This document shows, piece by piece, positions 37,072 to 46,051 of a stretch of DNA of 64,000 bases. Source of the DNA: Alteromonadaceae bacterium (GTDB lineage Bacteria > Pseudomonadota > Gammaproteobacteria > Pseudomonadales > Cellvibrionaceae). The position numbers and the translations under genes are program-made. The stretch is taken from NCBI GenBank assembly GCA_002746115.1, contig NVXL01000007.1:16368-80367 (forward strand), read 5' to 3'. Within the stretch, counting starts at the first letter, position 1. Each line of letters starts with the position of its first letter. A model generated the notes under the pieces. That model was not told where the DNA came from and did no database searches. It saw nothing but the letters and a program-made list of their open reading frames with translations.

Positions 37072-37123
37072 AAAAAACCTCAACGACAAAATAAGAAAAG
37101 CTATTTTGTCGTTGAGGTTTTTT
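37072..37123. terminator. Bidirectional terminator between typA and chpA
   Basis: Perfect 22-bp inverted repeat (AAAAAACCTCAACGACAAAA TA and its complement) around an 8-nt loop. T-runs lie on both strands, between two convergent genes. Confidence 0.92.
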
Positions 37124-37179
37124 TTGGCGGCTAATTCTTTAAGCCGCATTCTTCTAAGTAACTGTCCTAAGTAATTGTT

Positions 37180-40167
37180 CTAAGCAATCTCTTTTTCAAT
37201 ACACCTCATCAGTTCGTCTTCTGACCAGGGCTTGGTCATATAAGTCGTCACACCTGCGTTGCGCGCCATTTCTTTATGCTTGGCGGTGGATCGTGAGGTG
37301 ATCATAATCACTGGAATATCTTTTAGTTCATCCCGAGAGCGTATGTGATTGGTGAGTTCAAGCCCATTCATTCGCGGCATTTCCAAATCCACTAGCATCA
37401 ATGATGGCTTCTTGTTTTCAATCACGCTAATAGCATCAAAGCCATCTTTGGCTGTGTACACTTCCATCCCCATATCGGAGACTAATTGCGCCAAACTGCG
37501 TCGTGCGCTGAGTGAGTCGTCGACAATGAGTGCTGCCGGTGGCGTTTTATCTGAATCAGCATCGTGAGCGCTAATCGAATCTCTGTGGCGTAACAGCTGT
37601 TGTAGCTCTTCTTGGTTTAATCCCATGCCGGGTAGTTCTTGCACGTTGATCACGGGGGATACTGTACCGTCGCCTAGAATCGTTGCGCCAATGACTCCGT
37701 CGGGTTGAAAGGTAAAGCGGTTGAGTGGTTTAATTACCAGCTCTTGGCTGGCAATAATGCTCTCAACAGCAATGGCGACTAGCGTGTCGTCGTTGCGCGT
37801 TGCAATGAGTAAGGCGTTAACTTCGGTGCCTTCGGGCGGATGCGTACCCAACAAATCACTTAACATATAAACTGGTAGGCGGGCGTCTTCGAAGGTGTAG
37901 AATTTACGCGTCCCAACTACGGTGAGTTGAGAGTCTTTAATATAAATAATCTGTTTTACGGATCGGCTTAGTATGCTGTATGTGAGTGTGCTGTGCTGGT
38001 TTCGGCAGCGGGTTACGATGGCGTGTCCTGTCAGGATACTTGTAGGCACGCTAATGGTAAACGTGCAGCCGTTGTTTCGGGTTGAGTCTATTGAGATATT
38101 GCCTTTTAGGTTTTTTATCTCGTTAGCTACAGCGTCCAAACCAATGCCGCGTCCAGAGGTTTGGTTAACTTGCTCGCGGGTGGTGAACCCGGGCATGAGT
38201 ATGATCTGGTTCAGCAGTTTGGTCGTAACGTGGGCATCGTAATCAATTAAACCTTTTTGAATGGCTGAATTGCGGATGTCCTTGTAGTTTAGACCCTGGC
38301 CATCGTCACTACAGGTGATTTTGATAATTTCACCCTCTAGTATAAAGCTTAATTTAATATTGCCTTGTGCGGATTTACCGTTAGATACTCGCGCCTCACT
38401 ATTGGGTTCGAGTCCGTGATCGACTGCATTGCGTAGTAAGTGCATGAGTGGATCTGCGATGCGGTTTAATACGTGACTATCGATTAAGAGTTTGTCGCCT
38501 TCCATAGTGAGTGTGGCGGATTTCCCAGTGAGCCGACAGGCTTGACGGACGCAGCGAGAAAAGCGAGCACTGTATGATTCTACTGGCAGTAGGTTCATAT
38601 CCAGCAGGATTTGCTGGTTGTCGCTGTTAAATTGCTTTTGACTGATGCTGAGGGTGGAGAGCTCCTTAAGTTGATCTTCGACACCGCTAATGGCTTCGTA
38701 GGAGTCAGTTGTCAGTTCGGAAAGTTGGTTCGCAAAGGTATCTAGCTCGTTAAAACGCTCCATTTCTAATGGGTCGAGTTCGTCGGCTTCGTAAGCGCTG
38801 GACGCTGCGCGCAGGGCGCTTTGGGTTTGTACTAGTGCGTCGAATTCGGCGGCCATTGCGCGAATTTTTTTATGGTACTGATCGCACTGAGACATGTTGT
38901 TCTGGATGGACTCAATATGGGCGCTAACCTGGTTGTTCACGATCTGGGTCTCGCCTGAGAGACGCATCAATTCTCGAGAGACGCGTTCTGGGATCGTGAC
39001 AATACGTTCGCTATTGTCATCAACCGCTGTGGGGGTGTTATTTGCAGGCGGACTTACTTGGCTCGGAGGCGCTGCGACTTGCGGCGGTGCTGCGAATTCT
39101 GGTTCGGGTGTGATGATTGTTGCTTGTTTACCTTCAGTCTTAACCAGTGGTGTCTCACTAGTTATGTCTGTAGCTCTAGCTTCTGTTGTCGCTAAATCGG
39201 TAGCTGTTTCAGCAGTCGTGTCGTTGCGCTGTTCTTTGCTATCTTTTAGTTGATGTATGCAATCCAATACTTGTTGTAGTGTATCTTGGAGGTTATCTGG
39301 GTACCCGCCTTGACGGTTCAAATAGTCGGCAGTGCTTGCTAAGCAGTCTGAGGTGTCGATGAGCAGCGAATTAAATCCTGCGGGTAGCACGGCATTGGGT
39401 TTGACCGCAGTTTCTAACATATCCTCAGCATAATGCATGAGGTTGGCAACGCCCTTGACAGAGACGATGTTGGCGGCGCCTTTTAGTGTGTGAGCAACCC
39501 GTTGTGCTTGCGCCAAGTCGTTAGCATCGAGTGAGTCGACGTATTGTAATATGGACTCTTCAAATTGTTCGACAAGGCCGGGTAGCTCAATGAGCATACC
39601 TTGCAGTAGTTCGGGTCTAATATCACTTGAGACGGATAAATCACACATATCCGCACCGGCTTGTCGAGGGATGACTATTTCGTCATCTTGTAGGGTTGCC
39701 GATAGGTTGGATAGAGTTGAGATGTTGAACTGTTCAATAAGCGTGTTTTGTTCGTCTTTAGTAAGAGGTTTGATCCATGATTCTACGCTAAGGCCATCAA
39801 TGATATTGACGGCATGCGCATGCACACTTTTCTGATCGCACAGGTTCTGAAGGTAAGCTAGGCATTCGTGAGCGAGTTGTTGGGTGAGTGCAAGTAAAGC
39901 CGGCTTGCCAGCGACTGTTTGCTCATGCATAAGGCGATAATTGGATGCCCAGTGTTTACAGCATGATGCGAGCCCTGGTAGGCCCGCAAGGTCTAGGGCA
40001 TTACCGATGTGCTCCAAGTGAATGTTGAGATCAAATAGTAGCTCGTCTTGTTGCTCAAATGATTCATTGCCGAAGAGGCTGACATCTTGGGTGTCAACTT
40101 CCGCTAACTCGTGTATCAAGAGTTCAACAATTTCTCGTTGGTCATCGGTAAGTACTGTATTGCTCAT
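37180..40167 (-). CDS. chpA: Hybrid chemotaxis kinase, ChpA/PilL-like, compact form
   Basis: CheA-type kinase of a Pil-Chp-like system, 995 residues. In order: a helical, Hpt-like N-terminal domain without a phosphorylatable motif (1-115); a true Hpt domain with His226 in AHTLKGAAN; an acidic, Thr/Ala-rich linker (300-390); a dimerisation region; an HATPase with LLRNAVDHGLEP, DDGQGL and SGRGIGLDAV; a CheW-like domain (about 710-860); and a receiver with phospho-Asp927 in LVDLEMPRMNG. Pseudomonas ChpA is about 2,470 residues with many Hpt domains, so this is a strongly reduced relative. It is last in the operon with pilJ, pilI, pilH and a PilG-like gene. Confidence 0.88.
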   Translation of the reverse strand: MSNTVLTDDQREIVELLIHELAEVDTQDVSLFGNESFEQQDELLFDLNIHLEHIGNALDLAGLPGLASCCKHWASNYRLMHEQTVAGKPALLALTQQLAHECLAYLQNLCDQKSVHAHAVNIIDGLSVESWIKPLTKDEQNTLIEQFNISTLSNLSATLQDDEIVIPRQAGADMCDLSVSSDIRPELLQGMLIELPGLVEQFEESILQYVDSLDANDLAQAQRVAHTLKGAANIVSVKGVANLMHYAEDMLETAVKPNAVLPAGFNSLLIDTSDCLASTADYLNRQGGYPDNLQDTLQQVLDCIHQLKDSKEQRNDTTAETATDLATTEARATDITSETPLVKTEGKQATIITPEPEFAAPPQVAAPPSQVSPPANNTPTAVDDNSERIVTIPERVSRELMRLSGETQIVNNQVSAHIESIQNNMSQCDQYHKKIRAMAAEFDALVQTQSALRAASSAYEADELDPLEMERFNELDTFANQLSELTTDSYEAISGVEDQLKELSTLSISQKQFNSDNQQILLDMNLLPVESYSARFSRCVRQACRLTGKSATLTMEGDKLLIDSHVLNRIADPLMHLLRNAVDHGLEPNSEARVSNGKSAQGNIKLSFILEGEIIKITCSDDGQGLNYKDIRNSAIQKGLIDYDAHVTTKLLNQIILMPGFTTREQVNQTSGRGIGLDAVANEIKNLKGNISIDSTRNNGCTFTISVPTSILTGHAIVTRCRNQHSTLTYSILSRSVKQIIYIKDSQLTVVGTRKFYTFEDARLPVYMLSDLLGTHPPEGTEVNALLIATRNDDTLVAIAVESIIASQELVIKPLNRFTFQPDGVIGATILGDGTVSPVINVQELPGMGLNQEELQQLLRHRDSISAHDADSDKTPPAALIVDDSLSARRSLAQLVSDMGMEVYTAKDGFDAISVIENKKPSLMLVDLEMPRMNGLELTNHIRSRDELKDIPVIMITSRSTAKHKEMARNAGVTTYMTKPWSEDELMRCIEKEIA

Positions 40168-40198
40168 TACTAGGGTATTCCGTTAGTTCGCCGAACAA

Positions 40199-42388
40199 TT
40201 AAACTGCGGCTTTTAGCTCAGTGACGTTGCTCGGAGGTGTTTCCAGGTCTGCAGGTAGTCTAAAGGCGTCAACCTGCTCCACTAAAGCGTCTGCAAACTC
40301 AAGTAACTTATCGGTGACGACTTTTTGCTCCAAGAGTTGTTTTTCGGTTTTTTCAGAGAAGCGTCGAATAATACCACTTCGATCGTTAATCTTATTTGCG
40401 ACCGCGGCTTGCTGGATGGCTTGGCGAGAGATGTTTTGTACTGTTTCCACAAGTTCTTGCGTTGCAGTCTCGGTTACTTGCATCTGGGCACCCGCTTGTT
40501 CTGCTTGCTTGGAACCATCAGCTACCTGTGAAATCAAGGTGTTCATAATGCTCGCTGTATCGGAAGTTTCGACGCGCATGTTGTTAACCATGGCGGAAAT
40601 TTCTTCAGTAGATTGTCGTGCGCTTTCGGCAAGACGCTGTACCTCGTCGGCAACAACAGCAAAGCCGCGGCCGGCTTCACCAGCGGAGGCTGCGTGCATA
40701 CTTGCGTTAAGTGCCAGAATGTGAGTTCGTTCTGCAATGGTATTAATCAGGTTAACAATCCCCGAAATTTCTTGAGAGCGTTCGCCCAGGCGTTTCATTC
40801 GTTTTTCCGTTTCCGAAATTGTTTCCCGAATGGCGCGAATACCCTTTACCGTTTCACCAACAGCCTGTTTTGCTGACTGCGTGTTTTTAATAGCGCGGCT
40901 AGCGGAGTCATCCGCTTGTTCAGATTGTTTTGCAACGTCATTCATTGTGTTTGCTAATACGCGTAGAGCCTTACTTGTCGCGACGATTTGTCGACGTTCA
41001 CTGTCAGCAAATTGCATTACCAAGTTGGATTGATCTTGAAGGTCGTGAGATGAGGCGTTGATCTTGCCCGAAATGCCTTTTACTTGCGTTAGGGTCTTTG
41101 CTGTCTCAGAGGTTAATAGGTTAACCGCATCGGATATTGTGCCGGTCAAATCTGCGGATACAGGAACCTTAATTGTTAAATCTTTTTTGGCGATAGTCCC
41201 GAGTGCTTGAATTAGTGAAATAATCGAATTATTCAGTCGTTCATTTTCTTTTGATTGTGACTCAAGGTGATTAATACGTTCATCAAATAAGGTGTTAAAT
41301 GTTTTCCCTAAGGTGCCGAGTTCGTCGTTGCTGAGTACTTTTACGCGAGTTTTAGTTTTGCCTCGGTTAATCCGGCGAATAACGCTCTGCATGTGTGCAA
41401 GAGGCAAAACAATACTACGATAAATAAGGAATATACCGATCGCTGCACCCATTGCAACCACGAAAATCATCATCGTCACAATACCTTGTGAGAGTTGCGT
41501 TTGCTCAGTTGTACTGCGTTGTGTCTCAGTTAAAAACACTTCAGATTGTTCGAGTAGTGTCTCGGCACTAATGTTAAATTCGTATTGTATTTCCGCAAGA
41601 TTTTTATGCACCTCAAATACAGCTTGCGCTTGAGATACGAGCTCTAAGGCGTTGGATAAAAAATTATCTTGTAGGTCTTGCAGAAGCGCAAGGCCTGTCT
41701 CGGGCGTTGTATCGGCGCCGATACTTTCCCCTATGGTACTTGCAAGCTTTATAAGCTCGCTATCGGCAATTGCGGCGCTAGCTATTATATTTGTCGAGCT
41801 GAGCGCGGCGGCGGCGGCTTCTAGTGAGCTACGGGTGTTCTGAGTGAAGTGCGCTTCTACCGTGCCTCGGATGCTATTAAAGGCGATTAGTGCGTCACTA
41901 GCATTGGCTACGGTCAGTGCATTTTCGAGTTCGGTAGCGCTTGACGCAAAGTCGTTTTGTACGGTGGAACCGCCTTCGAGGCTAAGCCCTTCAATTAATG
42001 AGAGTTTTTTAATTAACGTTGCATTGTAATTCTTGGCGATCAGGTTTGCTTTTTTAAGGTTGGCCGAAAACTCAACGGCGGTATTTTGTGTGGAGAATTC
42101 GATGATTTTTTCTTGCAGGGCTTTGTTGATTTGCGAGGTCTGGCTTATTAGTGTTTGGCTCCGCTGGTCAAGTAATTGCCTGTCTGTGTTTTGTAATCGT
42201 AATTCGAGCAGCTTAGCCTCAATTAGGGAGCGCTGAAAACTAAATGCGTTTACCTCTTTTTGTTTTGCTGCATTCGTAGCCTGTACTTGGAAAAAGTAAG
42301 TGGAACCAATGGCAACGAACCCGAGAACGAGTCCTATCATAAGCGCAATAATTTTGTCGGTAATGCGCAGGTTGGTCAAAAATTTCAT
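40199..42388 (-). CDS. pilJ: Methyl-accepting chemotaxis protein, PilJ-like
   Basis: Transmembrane chemoreceptor of 729 residues. A first membrane segment at about 13-33 is followed by a helical periplasmic domain (35-295), a second membrane segment (about 300-325), HAMP, then a long cytoplasmic coiled coil. The receptor tip reads ERTHILALNASMHAASAGEAGRGFAVVADEV. It is probably the input for the ChpA-like kinase, sensing surface contact or pilus state as in Pseudomonas. That role is inferred. It lies between pilI and chpA with short gaps. Confidence 0.88.
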   Translation of the reverse strand: MKFLTNLRITDKIIALMIGLVLGFVAIGSTYFFQVQATNAAKQKEVNAFSFQRSLIEAKLLELRLQNTDRQLLDQRSQTLISQTSQINKALQEKIIEFSTQNTAVEFSANLKKANLIAKNYNATLIKKLSLIEGLSLEGGSTVQNDFASSATELENALTVANASDALIAFNSIRGTVEAHFTQNTRSSLEAAAAALSSTNIIASAAIADSELIKLASTIGESIGADTTPETGLALLQDLQDNFLSNALELVSQAQAVFEVHKNLAEIQYEFNISAETLLEQSEVFLTETQRSTTEQTQLSQGIVTMMIFVVAMGAAIGIFLIYRSIVLPLAHMQSVIRRINRGKTKTRVKVLSNDELGTLGKTFNTLFDERINHLESQSKENERLNNSIISLIQALGTIAKKDLTIKVPVSADLTGTISDAVNLLTSETAKTLTQVKGISGKINASSHDLQDQSNLVMQFADSERRQIVATSKALRVLANTMNDVAKQSEQADDSASRAIKNTQSAKQAVGETVKGIRAIRETISETEKRMKRLGERSQEISGIVNLINTIAERTHILALNASMHAASAGEAGRGFAVVADEVQRLAESARQSTEEISAMVNNMRVETSDTASIMNTLISQVADGSKQAEQAGAQMQVTETATQELVETVQNISRQAIQQAAVANKINDRSGIIRRFSEKTEKQLLEQKVVTDKLLEFADALVEQVDAFRLPADLETPPSNVTELKAAV

Positions 42389-42419
42389 GTTCTCACCTTA
42401 ATCGAGAGTGGGCAATAAA

Positions 42420-42989
42420 TTAGGGGGCTGCGAATTTGATAGTGGCTTGAGTTAACCGGGTAAGGAGGGCGGTTTCGTCAAATGTGTGCCATATCTCGTC
42501 GTTAATCAGATAACTTGAGTCGACAAACTCGGCCATAAACGAGGGGAGGGAGGATGGCGAACTTTCGGGTTTTTGATCCTTGGGAATGTTGAGGGCTTGG
42601 GGTTTCCCGTCAACAATAATGGCGGCACCAGATAGGGGCGTTCCGATTAGAAGCGCGTTGCCAGACTTGGGAGGTTTGTAACCTAGGAGATGGTGTATCT
42701 TATAAAGGGAGATTAGATTCCCTCGCAAATTCATAAGTCCAATCATATGCCCAGGGCTATTAGGGAGTGGCGTCGCTTTGGCTTTGCTGATTAATTCACT
42801 ATAAAGACCCGAGGGCAGTAGGAGTTTTAGCCCGCCTATTTCAAAGCCATAATGTCGGGTAAGTGCTTGCTGAGCTGGAACGTTGGCGTCAAAAGCCTCG
42901 CCTCGCTCCTTAATGGAAGTAGCAAGGTTACTCGCGAAAGAAATATTCTCTGTTTGCGCGACTGTGTTTATTTGCTCTGGGTTTGCCAT
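42420..42989 (-). CDS. pilI: CheW-like coupling protein, PilI-like
   Basis: A 189-residue single CheW domain with the typical beta-strand start (YGFEIGGLKLLLPSG) and the receptor-contact region HMIGLMNLRGNLISLYKIHHLLGY. It couples PilJ to the ChpA-like kinase. It lies six bases after pilH and 31 bp before pilJ on the same strand. The N-terminal 30 residues are an unconserved polar tail. Confidence 0.88.
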   Translation of the reverse strand: MANPEQINTVAQTENISFASNLATSIKERGEAFDANVPAQQALTRHYGFEIGGLKLLLPSGLYSELISKAKATPLPNSPGHMIGLMNLRGNLISLYKIHHLLGYKPPKSGNALLIGTPLSGAAIIVDGKPQALNIPKDQKPESSPSSLPSFMAEFVDSSYLINDEIWHTFDETALLTRLTQATIKFAAP

Positions 42990-42995
42990 AGGTAC

Positions 42996-43358
42996 CTAAA
43001 CTGCTGCGATCGTCTTGATAATTTGATCCGCTGTGAATGGCTTGGATATCATTCCCTTGCCACCTTGCAGTTCGGCCCAAACACGATCAGCACGCTGATT
43101 TTTGCTTGTGACGAAATACACCGGTATATCATTGGTCGTATTGTCCGAAGCAATATTACGACAAGCCTCGTACCCATCAATACCTTCCATCACTACGTCC
43201 ATCAAAATAACATCCGGACGAAATTGCTTGGCTTTGCTGAAGGCTTCTTTTCCGTCGCAAGCCGTAACGACTTGGTAGCCGGCTTCTTCCACGATAAATT
43301 TCAAGTGCTCCAGGTCTACTGGAGAGTCATCAACGACTAAAACTTTACTAGCTGGCAT
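42996..43358 (-). CDS. pilH: Single-domain response regulator, PilH-like
   Basis: A 120-residue CheY-like receiver with Asp10/Asp11 in VVDDS, phosphoacceptor Asp54 in ILMDVVMEG, a Ser/Thr switch in YFVTSK, and Lys106 in SKPF. The frame is open to 43439, but the ATG at 43358 (MPASKVLVVDDS) is the family start. It overlaps the end of the upstream PilG-like gene by 11 bp. It probably modulates pilus retraction or acts as a phosphate sink. Confidence 0.9.
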   Translation of the reverse strand: MPASKVLVVDDSPVDLEHLKFIVEEAGYQVVTACDGKEAFSKAKQFRPDVILMDVVMEGIDGYEACRNIASDNTTNDIPVYFVTSKNQRADRVWAELQGGKGMISKPFTADQIIKTIAAV

Positions 43359-44241
43359 GAGCTTGCTCTCTCTGAAAAATTGATTCTGTGTATTTGTCGT
43401 AGACAGTTTCAAATTGGTTATGGTTAATTGGCTTAACAAGGTAGGCGTCGCAGCCCGCTAAAGCGCCTTTGATTTTGTCAAAGGATGATGAGCGGCTAGT
43501 GAGTAATACTACCGGTGTGCCGGAGTTAAGTTTGTCTTTCTTGATTTTTTTGCATGCGGTATAACCGTCCATGCCGGGCATGACGACATCAAGGAATATA
43601 ATGTCGTACTTTTTCTTGGCGATCATTAACATGGCGTCTTCAGCGCTTTTGGCGATATCGAGATCGGCGTTGCGCAATTGAAATTCGACATGCATTTGCC
43701 GTCGTACGGCTAGGCTATCATCGACAACCAGAGCTGCAACCTTGGGGCCTGTGCTTGATTGTGCTCCAGACTTAAGTATGCGTAGACCGTTCATTGTATG
43801 GCCACTGAATTCGGCAGAGTCGTTACCAATTTCAAATTCGGGGAAGTAATTCAACTCACGAATGGTGAAATGGTCTAACAATTTAATAAATTTTCCGGGG
43901 TTGATAGGCGAGCTTAGTTGGTATTTTCCAAGCTTTGTGTCGCTTTGCCGCGCTAAGAAAATAATCGGGCGATTATCATTTTCCGTGCTGAACCGGGAGT
44001 CTCTCCAGGCGCCTATGATGTTTGGGTTGTTTGTGCACATCAAAATAAAATCGATTTTGTGGGGCTTGTTATGTGTTGAATTGTTCAGCTTGATTGGCCG
44101 GTAGCATCGGTTACGGTATCGGGTAACCGTAAATATTCGTTGGATGGTTTCAATTTCTTGATCTGATGCTCCAACCACGCCAACGGTAAACACCCTTTGG
44201 TTTTCAACTGGCTGTTGTTTTTTAGTAGGTAAAATTTTCAT
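43348..44241 (-). CDS. Response regulator with degenerate N-terminal receiver, PilG-like
   Basis: A 297-residue protein with two receiver-like halves. The C-terminal half (168-290) is a complete receiver: Asp174/175, phospho-Asp218 in IIFLDVVMPGMDG, Ser249 and Lys270. The N-terminal half (17-125) follows a similar strand-helix rhythm (VFTVGVVGA, FILMCT, RPIIFLAR, SSPINPGKFIKLL) but lacks the aspartates, so it looks like a pseudo-receiver. Standard PilG is a single domain of about 130 residues. It heads the operon; the 660 bp upstream should hold its promoter. Confidence 0.82.
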   Translation of the reverse strand: MKILPTKKQQPVENQRVFTVGVVGASDQEIETIQRIFTVTRYRNRCYRPIKLNNSTHNKPHKIDFILMCTNNPNIIGAWRDSRFSTENDNRPIIFLARQSDTKLGKYQLSSPINPGKFIKLLDHFTIRELNYFPEFEIGNDSAEFSGHTMNGLRILKSGAQSSTGPKVAALVVDDSLAVRRQMHVEFQLRNADLDIAKSAEDAMLMIAKKKYDIIFLDVVMPGMDGYTACKKIKKDKLNSGTPVVLLTSRSSSFDKIKGALAGCDAYLVKPINHNQFETVYDKYTESIFQREQAHAS

Positions 44242-44904
44242 AATGTAGATTCACACTCGGGTAAATACGCGCCACTATGTTGGTTCAGGTGCCAGCTTGT
44301 GTTTTTAATCATCATACCTAGCAACCAACATTGGATAAGCATAGCCTGTTTAGCTTCGTAGCTAAACTAATTACTAACAATTCTAGATATCTTAAATGAT
44401 AAGACAATACGCTAGACTAATTAATTACTTATAAGGTGCAGCGGTTAGTTGTGAATTTATATATGGCTAAGCAAGAAATAGGTTGACTGGATCAAAACTC
44501 GAAGAATTATCTGCTAGTTAGCATGCTAATAACAAGTGGCCTGTCACGTAATAAACAATGCGCTGCAATTTGACCTGTATTATCTCAATAATTCTGGGTG
44601 ATAGCTGTTGTATTTGACGCAATAGTGATTGCTTGTCTTAGTTGGCAGGGGTATATTCTGGCAACAGAATCTCCCGTTTGATAAATCAGTCACAGTGTTG
44701 CATTAATCCGTTTGAATATTTCTGTACGGATATGATCGAATATTGGTATAAGCGGAATTGATTTTTTGTGACCTATATACGATTTCTGGAATCTTCTATC
44801 CATTTGTGTATCAAAATTGCCAAAGACAGCTGGCGTTACAGTCTATTTCACACTATTTATTTAATAATAATGAAACCCTAATACCTTTGAGTGAGGTGAA
44901 TGTT
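44242..44904. other. Long divergent intergenic region
   Basis: A 663-bp AT-rich stretch between the PilG-like gene and the MHYT gene. An extended -10 (TGGTATAAG) at 44744-44752 on the plus strand could serve the MHYT gene. The upstream frame from 44758 is in phase with that gene but has no ribosome site and no conserved character. No RNA gene was recognised. Confidence 0.45.
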
Positions 44905-45711
44905 ATGAATATGGAGGCAGCTTACAGCTACAACTATTTTCTTGTCGGACTTTCTTTTTTAGTTTCTGTGTTTGGTTCCTACACGGGCTTGCAATTAATG
45001 AAAGCCGGTCGTAGTGCTAAAGGTAAATCTATGTATGGGTGGATAGCGACTGCCGCGTTAGCCTTAGGTGGCGGTGCAATTTGGACGATGCACTTTATTG
45101 GCATGCTCGCGTATGAAATGGAGATGCCTGTCGCTTATGATCCTTTTTTGACGTTTGCTTCGTTATTGCTCGCTGTTGGCGTTGTTGGGTTAGGAATTTT
45201 TATCTTAAGTAAAAACGTGGATTCCACTGTCATGTTAATGGTTGCCGGTGTTATTACCGGGCTTGGTGTTGCGGTTATGCATTACATGGGTATGGATGCA
45301 ATGGTAATGGCCGCGGATATGAGTTACGACACTTTCTGGTACTACACCTCCTTTGTTATCGGAATTGTTGCAGCCACTGCCGCATTATGGTTGGCATTTA
45401 ATACCCAAGGTGGTTTGCAGATGTTTGCTGCGTCCGTGGTAATGGGCGTTGCTGTTTGCGGGATGCATTACGTTGGTATGTACGGCATGAAAATGACACC
45501 TAATGGCAGCGTAGTTGATATTGAGTCCTCAATCGCCCCATTAACACTAGGTTTATTTATCTTCTGTTTCACCATGTTGGTTTTGGTTTTGTCTTTGATT
45601 GTGACGTTAAGTCAGCTGCAGAAAAAAATGTATGCGGATTTTGAAGAAGACGAAGAAGACGATGACGTAGATGAAGAGATCAACGTTAGCGCGGTTAATG
45701 CCGCATCGTAG
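44905..45711 (+). CDS. Stand-alone MHYT-domain integral membrane protein
   Basis: A 268-residue, seven-helix membrane protein with the three MHYT-like motifs MHFIGM, MHYMGM and MHYVGM. These are predicted to bind a metal (copper) at the outer face of the membrane and to sense oxygen, CO or NO. It ends with a cytoplasmic, strongly acidic tail (DFEEDEEDDDVDEE). MHYT domains usually precede GGDEF/EAL or kinase domains; here there is no output domain. The ATG at 44905 has GAGGTGA six bases upstream. It lies alone, divergent from the Pil-Chp-like operon. Confidence 0.9.
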   Translation: MNMEAAYSYNYFLVGLSFLVSVFGSYTGLQLMKAGRSAKGKSMYGWIATAALALGGGAIWTMHFIGMLAYEMEMPVAYDPFLTFASLLLAVGVVGLGIFILSKNVDSTVMLMVAGVITGLGVAVMHYMGMDAMVMAADMSYDTFWYYTSFVIGIVAATAALWLAFNTQGGLQMFAASVVMGVAVCGMHYVGMYGMKMTPNGSVVDIESSIAPLTLGLFIFCFTMLVLVLSLIVTLSQLQKKMYADFEEDEEDDDVDEEINVSAVNAAS

Positions 45712-46051
45712 CGTTTACCCGCTTATCCTGTTAATCGATTTTCTGTTGATTAGAGTGATAAGCGGAATGCATGATTTGTAGGTTGTTTTAGCATTCTACT
45801 TATTGGAGATGTTTTGGAAACCCCAGGGTACGATCACTCTTTTGAGTGGTCAGGGGCGGTAGTTTTTAGCGGAGTGTTTTAGCAGCTTGTTTTCCAACAT
45901 TAGAATTTCACCAACAAGTGTGTACAACACCGTGCTGCAGTGACTTTTTTGGCGACTTAATGCCTTTTTTAGTTTGTCTGTCGATACCTTAGGGTAGCGG
46001 AGGTTGTTGAGTTGTTTTTGAGTGCAATGGCCCTTGAGTGGAGAGTAAGCA
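45712..46051. other. Intergenic region between the MHYT gene and hoxX
   Basis: A 340-bp stretch. An imperfect inverted repeat with ends GCTTATC/GATAAGC at 45721-45763 may be the terminator of the MHYT gene, but no T-run follows. No gene was seen. Confidence 0.4.
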
